Source: Ficedula albicollis (lineage: Eukaryota; Chordata; Aves; Passeriformes; Muscicapidae). Taken from it: a DNA stretch of 64,000 nt. A program made the translations under genes and the position numbers. The notes beneath the pieces are model-generated. The model did no database searches, was not told where the DNA came from, and was given only the letters and a program-made list of their open reading frames with translations. This document shows positions 32,719-47,342 of the stretch, one piece after another (within the stretch, counting starts at the first letter, position 1; every line of letters begins with the position of its first letter). Where the stretch lies: NCBI RefSeq assembly GCF_000247815.1, contig NW_004775932.1, positions 62,001 to 126,000 on the forward strand. Direction: 5' to 3'.

Positions 32719-33020
32719 AGAGTAGGAGAGGAAAGACAGGACTGCCCCAGCTGCATGAACTTCTTAGAAGAATGAAAATTAACAAATAGAAATAGAGTAG
32801 GAGAGGAAAGACAGGGCTGCCCCAGCTGCATGAACTTCTTAGAAGAACGAAAATTAACAAATAGAAAGTAAACCGCAAGTGTTCTTAGAGCTAATTACTA
32901 ATAAAACAGAGTAGGAGAGGAAAGACAGGACTGCCCCAGCTGCATGAACTTCTTAGAAGAATGAAAATTAACAAATAGAAAGTAAACTGCAAGTGTTCTT
33001 AGAGCTAATTACTAATAAAA
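32719..33020. repeat. Triplicated direct repeat
   Basis: AGAGTAGGAGAGGAAAGACA... starts at 32719, 32794 and 32908. The second and third copies share a longer 114-bp unit ending CTAATTACTAATAAAA. Confidence 0.9.
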
Positions 33021-35027
33021 AGTAATAATTATAACTATAAAGCATGTCTCATAAAAATGCTCTTCTTTAGAGAGTTTCCATGTAAAAATAGAATAATAAT
33101 TAAAAAATCTGAGGCTGCTCAAATTTGTTTGATAAGATAAGTTATGATGCATTCCAATTTACACAAATAAAAGTTCAGAATAGCACCAAGACTATAAAGC
33201 ATGAGCATAACATATTGTCCTGGCAAGTGATAAAACTGCTCACAGTGACAGCTGTGATTTATGGAAGCAATTCAAATACACTTTGAAAGTATATTAGCTT
33301 CGCCTCTGCCCACAAATGGCACATATTAGCAGGGTATGCTGCTCTGGTGATAAATTACATACCAGCAGGAAGTGAAGGCATTTGGCGACATCAGATGCCT
33401 GAAGGCCCTGGGTTACTCTGATAATATGGTTTTCATGATAATAACTCACATGCAATGGCATCTAAGCACTAAAAGAAACACATCAAAGCTGTATGTCTGT
33501 TGGCCCTTTGAAAGATAATGTTACAATGGCGAGAGTGGTTGGGACTTCCCAGCTAAAGCTGACATACAAAGCATTTACAAATTGGCACTGGAACAGAGTT
33601 TGGCAAAGAAGGTCACAATTAGATGCTACTTCTTCGGTGGAAGCTGGAAAATAACTGCCTCCTGCTTCCAAGCTGTAGGCACTGAAGCAAGCTGCAGGCT
33701 GTGGATCTATAGCACAACTACCGCATGGCTTCAGCATGGTGGGCAAAGGGATCCAAGAGCTGCTGTGGTTTAGCTCTACTAACACCCAGAACGGGATGGG
33801 GACATTGAAGTCACCACCTGCAACACCCCTTCTACAAGGGAATCAAGTTGCTGGGCACACTTGTTCACTGATCACACCAGTTCAATCTCACAAAAAAAGA
33901 CAGACTCTTCCCACGGCCCAGAGCACCACTGGACAAGGAGCACAGAAAGAGCATGATGACAGTGTCTTAAACCACAGCAGGGCTTTACTAATATAAAGCA
34001 TTGGAAACGTATTTTAAGACACTTTGGGCTAAATTCTACCATCTGATGTACTAGCATAGATGAAGACTGAATTCAGAGTCAACCTATACTTAGGGGGTGT
34101 CCTTTGAAGAGCACACATCCCTGGGCAGCACTATGAAGAGCCATGTGCCAGACTTTTCTCATATTACTAGGGAAAGTTTAATAAATTCTGTCTGCCTCCT
34201 ATAATTACAGTCCTCCCATTCTGACACACTAGTAAGCACAACCTTGTGTCCTGAATTAATGACAAGGCCAAAGCAGTCACATCTTGCCACAGATCAAAAG
34301 AAGTTTATCAGCAGTTATACTGTAATGAGCTCATCTGCAAAAAATAAAGCACATTGAACAAAGATTTTCTGCCTGGTGGGACTTTTTAACTTAATCCAAA
34401 ACAGTCCCTTGGGAAGTGATAATGAATATCTATACTATTTCTATGATACCCATTGCTGCAAAACCTGAGGACCTCAGGCATACTCACAGAATGAGTCACA
34501 GAATGAGTAATCTTTTCGTAGAAGTTGGACACTTATGGAGTTTATGCCAGTAAATGTCTGAGAATTGTGTTTCTGTATTTACAGGCTCTGGATGAAAAAT
34601 GGCCCAGTGACACTGTAACTGAAAGGGTATAAAACACCTATACACGGATTAATACTTTAAAAATAAGCCAGCTAAATGCTTTCTCTACAAACAGGGGCTT
34701 GGAGAAAATGCAAAAGTGATTTGACTAATTTTCCTTATTTTCCTAAAACATATAGGAAAGAAGAGCTCAGTATCTCTTTGAACCTGCCCCCTCTGTAGTC
34801 CTAATCTAATACTTAGAAGAAAAAACATTTTTTCTTGAATTGACATTTTGGGTAGTACATATACTACAGCACATTTCAGGCTATCACTTCCATTTATTTA
34901 TAGCTCTGCAGCACCATGCTTCTGTAGAAACATTTGTAGGAATTGAACTGATTGTGTGTTAAGTCTTAGTCTTAATAGCTTTTTCATTGCTTGCTAATGA
35001 ATATATGGATTCAACATTACTTTAAAT

Positions 35028-37004
35028 TTAATGCAGCATGGAAGAATTAGCTTCATACAGTGTAATTATGATTTTTTTTTTTTCTACAGCACTTCATAGA
35101 AATACAGGGCCTAAATAGATTACTTCAAGCAAGGAAGAGGAATGAGAGAATTTTTGTTTCTTCAACAACAACCTGGATATGGAAAATATAATAAGGAATG
35201 CACCCCCCCCCTTTCTTTTTCCTGTCTATACCTTTCAGATTAATGTTTTTCACTTTAAATAAAGGAATGTTCGCAGCATTCCTCAAATTCTACCTTAACA
35301 AAAGACCAGAAATATTCTGCTAAACTTTATTCTGAACAGGGGAGGGATTCTCCCCCTCTACTGTAAATTGGGTAGGAGGCAGCAGTCATTGCTATGGCCA
35401 GTTGTCTTTATTTAGAAGAAAGAGCAATACTCCTCCCTGTCCCATCACCTGCTTGTGACTTCTTGTCCTGAAGCAATGAAATAACACTCACAGCATTCCA
35501 GTAGTCACAGTAAAAGTGACCAGAAAACATTTATTTTTATTCCTCCCACATGCTCCAGAAATCCTTCACTTTATCCCATTCCCTGAAGATTTAATTCTAA
35601 AATATGTTCCAAATCTACCTCCTTTCCAAAAACCCATTTCTATGTTGCAGTCTTTGAAATGTCTTTCAGGACACTTCCCTAGAAGGATAACTTCTCTGCA
35701 TGGGCACAGATGTTATTTTGTCAAAAGCCAAATCTACTGGAAACTTATTGTTCCATCTCCACTCCTCTGACAGCTTCCCAGCCTCTCTGGCCACAGCAGC
35801 CAGCCAAGCTGCTGCAGCTGCAGCTCATTTTTCTTCCAAATAGAGAGCAGAAATGGTGTCCTGGGCCTCTGAGCTCTCATTGCAGAACAAAACCTAGCAT
35901 CTTTTAACAGTGTGATGGACTAATGATTTCATTATTATCTTTGCAAGGAAAGATTCCACAGAAAGCATCATCAAAAGGAAAGGGGAGAATATGGTCTCTG
36001 AAACTTACTGAGGTGGGGTTAATGCAGCATGGAAGAATTAGCTTCATACAGTGTAATTATGATTTTTTTTTTTTCTACAGCACTTCATAGAAATACAGGG
36101 CCTAAATAGATTACTTCAAGCAAGGAAGAGGAATGAGAGAATTTTTGTTTCTTCAACAACAACCTGGATATGGAAAATATAATAAGGAATGCACCCCCCC
36201 CTTTCTTTTTCCTGTCTATACCTTTCAGATTAATGTTTTTCACTTTAAATAAAGGAATGTTCGCAGCATTCCTCAAATTCTACCTTAACAAAAGACCAGA
36301 AATATTCTGCTAAACTTTATTCTGAACAGGGGAGGGATTCTCCCCCTCTACTGTAAATTGGGTAGGAGGCAGCAGTCATTGCTATGGCCAGTTGTCTTTA
36401 TTTAGAAGAAAGAGCAATACTCCTCCCTGTCCCATCACCTGCTTGTGACTTCTTGTCCTGAAGCAATGAAATAACACTCACAGCATTCCAGTAGTCACAG
36501 TAAAAGTGACCAGAAAACATTTATTTTTATTCCTCCCACATGCTCCAGAAATCCTTCACTTTATCCCATTCCCTGAAGATTTAATTCTAAAATATGTTCC
36601 AAATCTACCTCCTTTCCAAAAACCCATTTCTATGTTGCAGTCTTTGAAATGTCTTTCAGGACACTTCCCTAGAAGGATAACTTCTCTGCATGGGCACAGA
36701 TGTTATTTTGTCAAAAGCCAAATCTACTGGAAACTTATTGTTCCATCTCCACTCCTCTGACAGCTTCCCAGCCTCTCTGGCCACAGCAGCCAGCCAAGCT
36801 GCTGCAGCTGCAGCTCATTTTTCTTCCAAATAGAGAGCAGAAATGGTGTCCTGGGCCTCTGAGCTCTCATTGCAGAACAAAACCTAGCATCTTTTAACAG
36901 TGTGATGGACTAATGATTTCATTATTATCTTTGCAAGGAAAGATTCCACAGAAAGCATCATCAAAAGGAAAGGGGAGAATATGGTCTCTGAAACTTACTG
37001 AGGT
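35028..37004. repeat. 987-bp tandem duplication with GGGG junction
   Basis: 35028-36014 and 36019-37004 are almost identical. The one difference seen is a C9 versus C8 run. The copies are separated by GGGG (36015-36018). Both carry the same chance open frames, which are not genes. Confidence 0.95.
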
Positions 37005-38428
37005 ATATTGTCCTTACCACCCCCTTCCCTTTTACTAGGTATTCAATAATATCCTAGCCATGGCTTTACTCGTGGGCTCAGCAACACAAAGAACTTAACA
37101 TAAAAACTAAAAATGCTCCATACGTGTCAGGTTCCTTACGTGTCCAAGGAAAATAGTAGCAGGATTCCCAGGCCTAAGACAGTGGTTCTGGAAAGCTGTC
37201 ATAAAATGTAAATACAGTATAAAAGCTGAGAGTATTTTGCCACATACTTTTACAGCCTAGTAACTATAAAACATCTGTTGTCCTTCAAATAAAAGGAACA
37301 TTTCCCACCATATTATATTTGGTTTTTCAGTTTCTGTTATGTCAATATTACAATATTTTGTAAAAGACAAAAGCTTCTTTATCTTCTTGGAATCAATATT
37401 ACTTCTCAGGCAAGGGCAACTGGTGTCTCTTTGCTAAGGCTCTATTTTAACATACTGCCAAAATACAAATACAATTCTAACTCAATAGATAACCTGCTCT
37501 TCAAGACCAAAGGTTGAAGTAGCCAGGATGAAAAACCTACACATGTAGTACTATGCAGCACCATTCTTTCCCAACCCTGCAAGCAAGTAAGACTTCTGAT
37601 GATGCAGGATGGTCTGTGCAGATGCACCTGTCCAAACGTCAGTTCACACCAGCAGAAGGTTAAGGTCCAAAGAAAAGAGAAATCTTACACCCCCCAAGAT
37701 TCCCTTCACACCAGTCCTGCTCTTCCACAGTGCGATCACAGCAGTTTCACTACTGAAGGACACTTCAGCAGAGAACTGCATTATTCCTTAAGCTAGGGAT
37801 GCAAGAACTGTAAAAAAAAGCTTGATAAATAAATCTGCAGCAAACCACACACGTTGACAACTGTAGAGACAGATACCTGAAATGAAAACCAAGCACTGAA
37901 AACTGGAAGAAATTTGTCATTGCTTGGCTATAGCTACATTCTCTTTAGAGGTCATATTTCCAGCTTTCAAAAATGTGAATACAAGTCAACGCATTTGTGT
38001 CTGAATGGCCTTGGAGAGCACCAGGGAGGAAGGTTAAATATTCAGAAATCAGAAAAAAGGCAATGCAGAAATAATCCCTACAACCTTAATTCCAGTGACA
38101 CAGGCAAATATGAATGAGATGCAGTATTTAATTACCTAATAATCATATATACTACAACAGAATTTGCCCTACAAATTGCTGATGAATTGGAATGGATGTG
38201 AAAAATGCCACGGCAGAATTTCTAATCTTTACATTTCCTATGTTGCAAACCACAGGAGGACTTCAAAATGATTTTCAGCATGACACCTTATAAAGACTTT
38301 ACCTCAGCCCTTACACAGGTCTAGACATTCAAGAGCACAGAAGGACTGCTAAAACATTGCTTAGCAATTTTCTCCAGATGGATTCTTTCTGAGCTGTGGG
38401 AAAAATCCTGTGAGAAGTAGGCTGAGTA

Positions 38429-38608
38429 GGCAAAGTGAATTTCACAGGATCAAGCCTCGATGCAATCTGCATCTGCTTTTCTTGGGACTCTTCAAAAAGG
38501 CAGTCATCTTGTCAAACAGGCAAAGTGAATTTCAAAAGATCAAGCCTCGATGCAATCTGCATCTGCTTTTCTTGGGACTCTTCAAAAAGGCAGTCATCTT
38601 GTCAAATG
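38429..38608. repeat. 90-bp tandem duplication
   Basis: GGCAAAGTGAATTTCACAGG... repeats with offset 90 and small differences (CACAGG versus AAAAG). Confidence 0.9.
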
Positions 38609-38835
38609 TTAACCTCCTGCCTGGAGAGAACTGGTGCTGGAAGCCACAAGTTTTCTTCCCTCCTTTTTTAATCACATGGGGGAGAACAGACATACCTAAG
38701 CACATTCTCCTCATGCTCAGAAGGCACACATCTAGGGCTTTTGTGAATTATATAAAGAGGTTCATCTTTGGAAAGAAACAGATGGACACAAGGCAGACTG
38801 AAGAAAAAAAAATTGGAAAAAAACCTCCACACAAG

Positions 38836-39553
38836 TTTGTCTTTGGATCATTGCAAAGCATTCATATTAAAGGTGTTAAAAAATCAGCTGCTGTTGGGAT
38901 CCAAGAAGAATTCACTGTTCTAAGGGAACAAATCACTCAGTTCTGCCTAGGAAGACAACAACATTCATGCAACAAAGGATAGCTCTTGGGCCCAACACAA
39001 CTCTTCCCAAGGACACCAGCAGATTACAGGTCATGTTTCTAGTGGGACAGAGAGTTGAAGAAATTACAGGTGTTCAGATAAACTAGGTTTTAAAAAGACA
39101 TTCAGCGTCTTAATTCTGTCCTTCTTTAGACACTAGAAAGCAGTAGAAAATGCTTGGATAGCCAATTTTTGAGTAAAGGTAAACATTCAGCTANTTTGTC
39201 TTTGGATCATTGCAAAGCATTCATATTAAAGGTGTTAAAAAATCAGCTGCTGTTGGGATCCAAGAAGAATTCACTGTTCTAAGGGAACAAATCACTCAGT
39301 TCTGCCTAGGAAGACAACAACATTCATGCAACAAAGGATAGCTCTTGGGCCCAACACAATTCTTCCCAAGGACACCAGCAGACTACAGGTCATGTTTCTA
39401 GTGGGACAGAGAGTTGAAGAAATTACAGGTGTTCAGATAAACTAGGTTTTAAAAAGACATTCAGCGTCTTAATTCTGTCCTTCTTTAGACACTAGAAAGC
39501 AGTAGAAAATGCTTGGATAGCCAATTTTTGAGTAAAGGTAAACATTCAGCTAC
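38836..39553. repeat. 358-bp direct duplication around a single N
   Basis: 38836-39193 and 39195-39553 match with offset 359 and two visible substitutions. The base between them, 39194, is the only N in the window, marking a join between contigs. Confidence 0.95.
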
Positions 39554-41927
39554 TATACTGAATCCTGAAACAGTGCTTTTACTACGTTCATTGTGCATCA
39601 AGACTAAGGGAATTTTTTAAGCAATTCACAAACATTTTTGGAATATTAATCTAAAGTTATACCTAGTTTCAAAACCACTGGAAAGATATGACACATGACC
39701 TTTACCTAAGTAACTGAACAACAATTTTGATTATGGCTTTTCCTCATTTACAGCACAACCTAATTATGAAACTACATACATGACATCACCTAACTGTTGG
39801 ACTTTTGGGATTCATTCAAGCAAGCTAGGTCTTTGCATTTTTGAAAAGAAGTCAACTCTTGCAAATTAAGCAGGTGGTTTTCTGAGGGCAGATCCCTGTC
39901 ACGGACACCCAAACCTTCCCCCCTTCTCCACATCCAGAAAGCTTCCACCTTCCCTGCAGATCCTCTAATCACTAAGCTCTATGGACCTTACCTTAAAAAA
40001 AGGATAGCTGGGAGTTCTTTGACTTTTAGGTATTAAAAAGTGACTCTAATTCTAAAACTGCTGAACAAGCAGATGAATGACATATTCTTGCATCTACTAT
40101 GCAAAATCAGAAATCAACCACCTGTATGGCATATCCACCAATATCCACCCCTGCTCCATTGCCAGCACAGTGTGCAGTGTAAAGTCCTACCTCTCAGCAT
40201 CCTAGATCTCTCACAACACAAAACAGACATAAATCAATTGAAATCACATTTGCAGTTAACAAAACTTACTGAGATTTCCAGATTACTACAGTATAGCATA
40301 AGAACTAGGCTACTACTTGTTTCATCTCCAGCTCAAATGTCTACAGACCTAGAGCTTTTGAAAGCAATGTGACAAAGCTGCTTTAAAACAGACAATAACA
40401 GAAGTTTTTGACATTTTTGTGCTTAGTGAACTCAGCATGTAACTACTGATATACTTGCACACCACAATATAATGAAAAGAAGATAAAAGAAAAGGTGTGA
40501 GGCCACTTCAGGGGAAATCAGAGAAAGATTTTGGTTTATCAGCCCATTTTCTGTGCCATTGTTCACCTTCTTGGCATGCAGCAGCCAGCAGAAGTATATT
40601 AAAACTTTAAGAAACCTATGAGAAATAGGAAATTCAGGATTTGTTTTCAAAGCCAATGTTTCAATCACTCAGCAAAGCACCCTGCTGGAATTACTTCAAA
40701 GAAATATAATTGCTTTGCTAACTGGAGACTCAGGCTGTTCCCCTCTCATTCTCTCAGTTTCAATTTGATGGATGTCCTGAGTCTGTTTACCTACAGGAGG
40801 AAACTCAGTATAAGAGTTCTTCCTGATTAATTATGGCCTACTTGGACTCAACATTTTACTAGTCATCAAAAAGTAACTCTAAGACAGACTGCTTTTCCAT
40901 GTGCCCACACCTGTTTCTCCAATAAATCATACCTTTCTAAATTCACAATAGGCCACATTGTAGCAAAAATGGCAGTCTAATGCATTCCAAACACCACTCT
41001 AAACTTATGCAATGTCGTAATCAGGAGTAAGTAGATTGAGCAGACAGAAACTGAACTAACTGTTCCCCTCCTCCAAGTTTCACATTGGTCAGCAAACTGA
41101 TTTAAGACCACACATAGCCTGAGTAAAAAATCTTAATTAAAAAATTATTAGCTTTGCACTTCTACATTCTTCCTTATAAATGGAACAAATAAAAAAGTGG
41201 GGAGGGGGGAGGGAAAGTACAAATGTTAATTCCATAACTTCTAATCCATACCTTCTATAGTTCCATAACTTTTGACATTTCACATCAGCCTTTGTAGCCA
41301 TTTGGTTAATCTCAAATTTCCACAGAAGAAACAAAGAATGTATAGGCAATTGCACATCACATTTATTTAAATTGTATAAAAGAAAGAAATCTTCAGTTTA
41401 GTTTGTAAATGCTCCACAGCACACTATCAACACCTCGACAAAATGGGTAAAAGTAGATGTGTCTTCCCCACTCCAAGCACCACAGGGCACACTCATGCAG
41501 AACAGAAAACTCTCAGATCTAAAGGCATCAAGTCTTTCTCATTGTCACGTGCCCACCATGGAAATATAAATATGGCTCACTGCAGACATATATTATCTCC
41601 ATGAAATTAGTGTGCAAACTCAACAGTGTCCTCCAAATCCACTGTCATTGCTAGCTGTATTTCCTAGGAACAAATTTCTTGCTCCTTATATTGCAAAGAC
41701 AGATTTCTGGAAAATACAGATAAGCAATTCAAGAAAAGCAGAATATTTGCTTTATTATATTTATGAATGCTTCTTCCTTAACAGAAACTGACATAACAAA
41801 TTCAGGGATTCCCATTTTTATGAAGTTAGTCCGGGGCTTGAACAGCTCCTGCCTATTGCTCTAATGGAGCAGTATGCTGAAGCACAGCTCTGCAGTAAAA
41901 AAATACAGCTCTTCTCATCACTTCTGC

Positions 41928-42132
41928 TTTTTTTTTTCTCACATCCTTTGCCCCTCCTTATCAGAGTATACTGTGCACTGCATTTTTTTTTTCTCACATC
42001 CTTTGCCTCTCCTTATCAGAGTATCCTGTGCACTGCTCCATGATATGAACTGATGACTTTTTTTTTTCTCACATCCTTTGCCCCTCCTTATCAGAGTATA
42101 CTGTGCACTGCTCCATGATATGAACTGATGAC
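41928..42132. repeat. Triplicated T-rich/CTCACATCC repeat
   Basis: TTTTTTTTCTCACATCCTTT... occurs at about 41928, 41983 and 42058. The second and third copies share the extension CTCCATGATATGAACTGATG. Confidence 0.9.
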
Positions 42133-43291
42133 CCGTTCATACATGCTTCATTGATCCTTTCACTGACCACTGAGTTGGCTGAAAGTCCCAAGGTGAAGTG
42201 AGGTTAACAACACTGCTTTGGGATCTGCAAGGCATTCATGGGAGCTGTAAGGAATGGCAGTGTGGCACTCAGGAGAAAAGCTGAAGTCATGTGAAGCCCT
42301 GTGGGCAGGAAAGAAGCTCAGGATGAAGCAGCTCTCAGTTGTATCCTTAGTCTCCTCAGCAGTATGCCACAGTGGAACAGAAACTTTATATTATGGACAC
42401 ACTGAAAATTTTGTGGAAAGCAGTACTGGCAGTATGGAGTCCTTAGTGAAGAGCAAGAAATTATTTGACAGATGTTAATTCACCCATGCACCTCGGACAC
42501 CACCTTCTCCCTCTGTAAAACAAGTCCTCTCATCAGAGGCCCTATGTGAGTTATAGCTGAGAGAGCACAAGAGCATTTGCCTACATCAACATTGCAATAT
42601 AAATCATCTAGTGATAGTTTGGGTACAAAATCTGCTTTGTAAAACCCAGCTCCATCTTTTCATGAGCAAATCACAATCAAATTCATACTTTTTTAGAACA
42701 AAGAACATCAGGAAATCAAATTCAAATTTCTTATTCCTGCATTAGATGATAATTCTATTTCACCAAATTACTTTTGGCTTACGATGTAGCTGCATTTATA
42801 ATTATTTATTGCTCAGCTGAAGGTTAAGTGAAGGAACAGCTTCACTGAGATTCTGTATAAGCCCTTATTTTTTTCAATGTGCTACAGAAGATTAATGGTT
42901 TTCTATTTCTCCAATTGAGAGATAATTAAAATTGCCAGTTGATACAAACTATTGTACCAGCAATCATTTTGAAGTACCACATTGCTTCTTATAATTTAAT
43001 ACATTTCCCCTCTTTTTCTTTTTCTATAAAGTATCCCTTGGGGACCTTACAAATTCAATTTGTGGGGGTTCCTTTGTAGGACCTGTAAAAATCCAGTCTT
43101 TTGCACTCCTGCAGACTTAGTACCTGATGAAAGGTAGCTCTCAAGAAAGAGAAAGCTGGAAATGCTGCACCATTGAGCAGATGCTATTGAAGATGTTCTG
43201 TTTTACCAGCATGCTACTTGGAAGCCCTGAGGACAAGGCTGAAGAACATAACAAATTGTTTTGGTTACACAGACTTAAAAAAAGAGCAAGG

Positions 43292-43303
43292 ATACATATA
43301 TAT

Positions 43304-43344
<41 letters not shown>

Positions 43345-43397
43345 CATACACACATACATATACACATACATATATATACATACATTTACATATATAC
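43292..43397. repeat. CA/TA compound microsatellite
   Basis: (TA)n, (CA)n and CATA units over about 105 bp in the large ARPP21 intron. It is likely length-variable. Confidence 0.93.
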
Positions 43398-45695
43398 AGC
43401 CTAAATATTTGCTTGCTTAGAAATGGCTGGGTATTTTTTTTGCTTTTTTCTTAATTTTGTTTTTCCTTAAGCAATGCCACAGGGCCAAGATCCTTCAGAA
43501 AGAAATTATTTGCAAAAAGGAAAAGACTACTGGTATTCACAGGCAAAATCCTCTACTCGTGTCTCATGATGGTTGTGGGTTTTCATTGTATAAGCAAATC
43601 TAAAGAACACTGAGAATGAAGAAAATGAGAAATTCAAACAGTTGCCAATCCACAAATTATTACAAACACTAATATTTATGAAAACACACTCAGAGATCCT
43701 ACATGTACAATACCAAAAATATGCTTCTTGTTTTCAGCACTCAGTGGGAGCTTTGGATGCTCAACTTTTTACAGGTGTGAATGAATAAACAGCTGTCACA
43801 GCAAAAGCTTTTTCTTTATTTTTCTGATTTACCTAAGCTAAGGAACTTTTTTAGAGGTGGAAAATAGCCCTGAACCCGATGGCCTCATGGTAGCTGCCTT
43901 TTAACCCTGGATGCAAGCTCTCTGCTTTCTTCATACATATACCTAGTTCTTAGCAAAGAGGTGTCTTAAGACTAGCTTCTGCTAGTCTTGTATGACTAAG
44001 TATGACTATGACACTTTGGTATGATTATGGCACAAAAATCATTATTGCACAGGTTGGTTTCCTTTCCTTGTCCTTAAGCATTTACATGATAGCAATTAAA
44101 AGACTTTGTAATCAAAAGACCACATTTGTAACCAAGACACTAGGATCCTGGGAACTGCACTGAAAAGCTAAATTAAATATGTAAAAATTCAGAATTAAAA
44201 TCTGTGTTGAAGTACTTCTAATCTCAGCTCTTCCCAGAGAAACTGGGGTAAAAGCTTATATAACTTCCCATTACTCATAGCACTGGGGATTCAAACTTCT
44301 AAATTAGGCACTGTGGAAATAGGAACTGCAGTTCAATATATTGAGTAGTGTTGCTTGTTTGTCTCTCCATCTTGAAAATAAAATTCCTGGTTGGGTCATA
44401 GTCATGTCTTGCCACCAACACAGAAACAGAAACAGAAATAGCAGCTCTATTTGTCTGCTCTGGAGTGAATTAACATAAAATGACTCCCATTTACATCCAA
44501 GTCTTAAGATTGGCAACCAAGGCCAGATAAACACATCTTTCCTTTGTCAATCTACATTCTATTAGGCATGAAAAGCCTCACCAGGGTCTGCAGCAAGAAA
44601 GCCTGTGTTTATCCTTATCATTCATAATGACAAATCCCAGAGATGCCACTGGAAGTGAAACCTCAGCAGGGGCTATGTATCACTATTAATAACAGAAATA
44701 ATCAAGCTGTTGTTAGAACCAGACACTTAGACAGCAAATTACATTTTTTTAAATGTTTTCTGTTCAATACCAATGACAGCTACCAGTCACCTTGCATTAC
44801 AATTAGCTCGTGCCGCAGGAATGCTTTCTGCTCTGGTGCATAGTGAGTGAGCTACAAAAGAGAGGAGGATCTAGGGAAAAGGTGAAGAACTTTTTGGAGG
44901 GTTATCACATATCCTTGCCAGTTGCTAAGGAAACCGGCTGCTTTCTTTGGGAAGACTCAAGGGCTGCCTCCCTCACACACCCATTCTAGCAGCATGAATT
45001 CACTTGCAAACAAAGGAGAACTTTAAACAACTGAACACTTTCTATACAAATTCATACATTCTATATAACTAGTATTGGTGAGTTAAAATAAAAACTGCAG
45101 AACAATGCTGTTCTTGTGGGTAGGTTAGGCAAACAAGAGCCTGTGACAAAGGCTGAACAAAGTCTGGGTAAAGACACTGAGACTTCATAATATATCAGGA
45201 CAGGTTAGCAGAGCACTGCTTCAGTTACTATGACATCATTCTTGAGTTCCTCTGCCCTAACACTGAACACACACTGTGGGCCCTTCCTCCAGCATACTCA
45301 CACACAATTATTATACTGCATCCCAATCTAAACATGTGTCCTTTTCTATGGAGTTTTACAACTGCAAAGTGTGCTTCAATTCTTAAATCAATAGCAACTG
45401 AGGCAAAATGCAGTGCAGATCTCTGGTACACGTTCAGAATATTTTTTCTGTAATTAGCTGAGACCCAAAAGCCCTCCACTTCTGCATTCTGTTGCAAGCT
45501 TTCATCTGCAGAGTAGTTACAGTGAACTGAGCCCCAAAGTCTACAGACCTACTGTGAGCAGCATGCCTGAAACAGAGCTGGAGATGGCCTCTGCCTCTCC
45601 AGAAAGGCTTTTTAGCATTTCTGTCAATGGTGGGGCTCTGCTAGTTCTACCAATGGCAGGATGGTATCAGAAAAGAAAAAAAAAAAAAAAAAGAA

Positions 45696-46172
<477 letters not shown>

Positions 46173-47161
46173 AAAAAAAAAGGGAAGAAAAAAAAAAGGG
46201 GGATAAAAAGAAAAATATTAAATCTGGCTTTGCTCTCAAGGGCTACAATTTAAACCTCTCAATTATTCGATGCTGGAAAATTCCACCGCAAGAAGTGGGA
46301 GCGCTGCACATTGATCCAACACAGAATTAGCGACAGAGATGATGTATGACTCTTTCTGGCAAAGAAAAGACAGAAATACAAAGATTCTTTGTAGACATTG
46401 TTGATTACATTAGTGTGTTACCTTCATTTTCATGTGGCCTCTGTAATTTTTAGAGATTAATTTTGAAGTTCTATCTATTGTACAACACTGTTAGAAATTC
46501 TCTCTCTGTCGTTCCTGTACATTAACTGAGACTAACACATTCTCTAGAACAAAATTAAAATTAAAAAACAATTGTATTTTACTTTCAAACACTAGAAATT
46601 CTGTTAGAAATGGCTTAAATTCTAATTAGTATTAAAGAAGTTGAATACAACTTGTGACTTGAAAGAAAACCAGAAATAAGTGCTTGTCTTTAGAGTATTC
46701 TAGCTGCTGAACCTACCAGTGTTCTCTTCCGTCAATATTTGCTCTCTTCTGGTGTTAATGCTGAATAATTAAACAAGTCATTTGAGGAAGAACAAAGCGT
46801 TTTGATAAAAGTGATTCCACCTTTTAATTTTCAGAGTCAGGTATACTGTAGGAAGTGTGACAGTGTTAATTCTGCTTGTAATTTAAATTACAGATATTGT
46901 GTGAAGTTGAATGCTGGTTCAGTGATGGTGTGGCACTATTGCATAATGTCAGAAAGACTTAGGATTTAATATTTTTAAGACTAGAAATAGAAAAAAAAAT
47001 AAGCCCCAGTCCTGACTCTTTCAGAAATCTTCTCAAAAAGTCTTGAATGAACTATTTGGTCACAGCATCCTCCTCAGGCAGTAGGAAGAATGAAATCCAG
47101 AGCACAAAACTTCATGTAGCATGGGCTGAGACATCCTGTCTAAATGGAAGCATGCTTGTAG

Positions 47162-47342
47162 GTAAAACTCTAAGCTTCTGGACAATTTAAAATACTTGAA
47201 CAGAAACTAATAATATCTGTGTGGATCATTTCAAGATCACAATTTTGATGTAAAACTCTAAGCTTCTGGACAATTTAAACATAAAATACTTGAACAGAAA
47301 CTAATAATAGCTGTGTGGATCATTTCAAGATCACAATTTTGA
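47162..47342. repeat. 88-bp tandem duplication
   Basis: GTAAAACTCTAAGCTTCTGG... repeats at 47250. The second copy has a short CATAA insertion. Confidence 0.9.

Noticed and set aside
35516..36897. Repeated 84- and 65-codon frames
   Set aside because: Identical only because the 987-bp segment is duplicated; no coding features.
43127..43454. Frames over the CA/TA microsatellite
   Set aside because: Tyr/Ile/His/Thr runs are translation of simple repeat.
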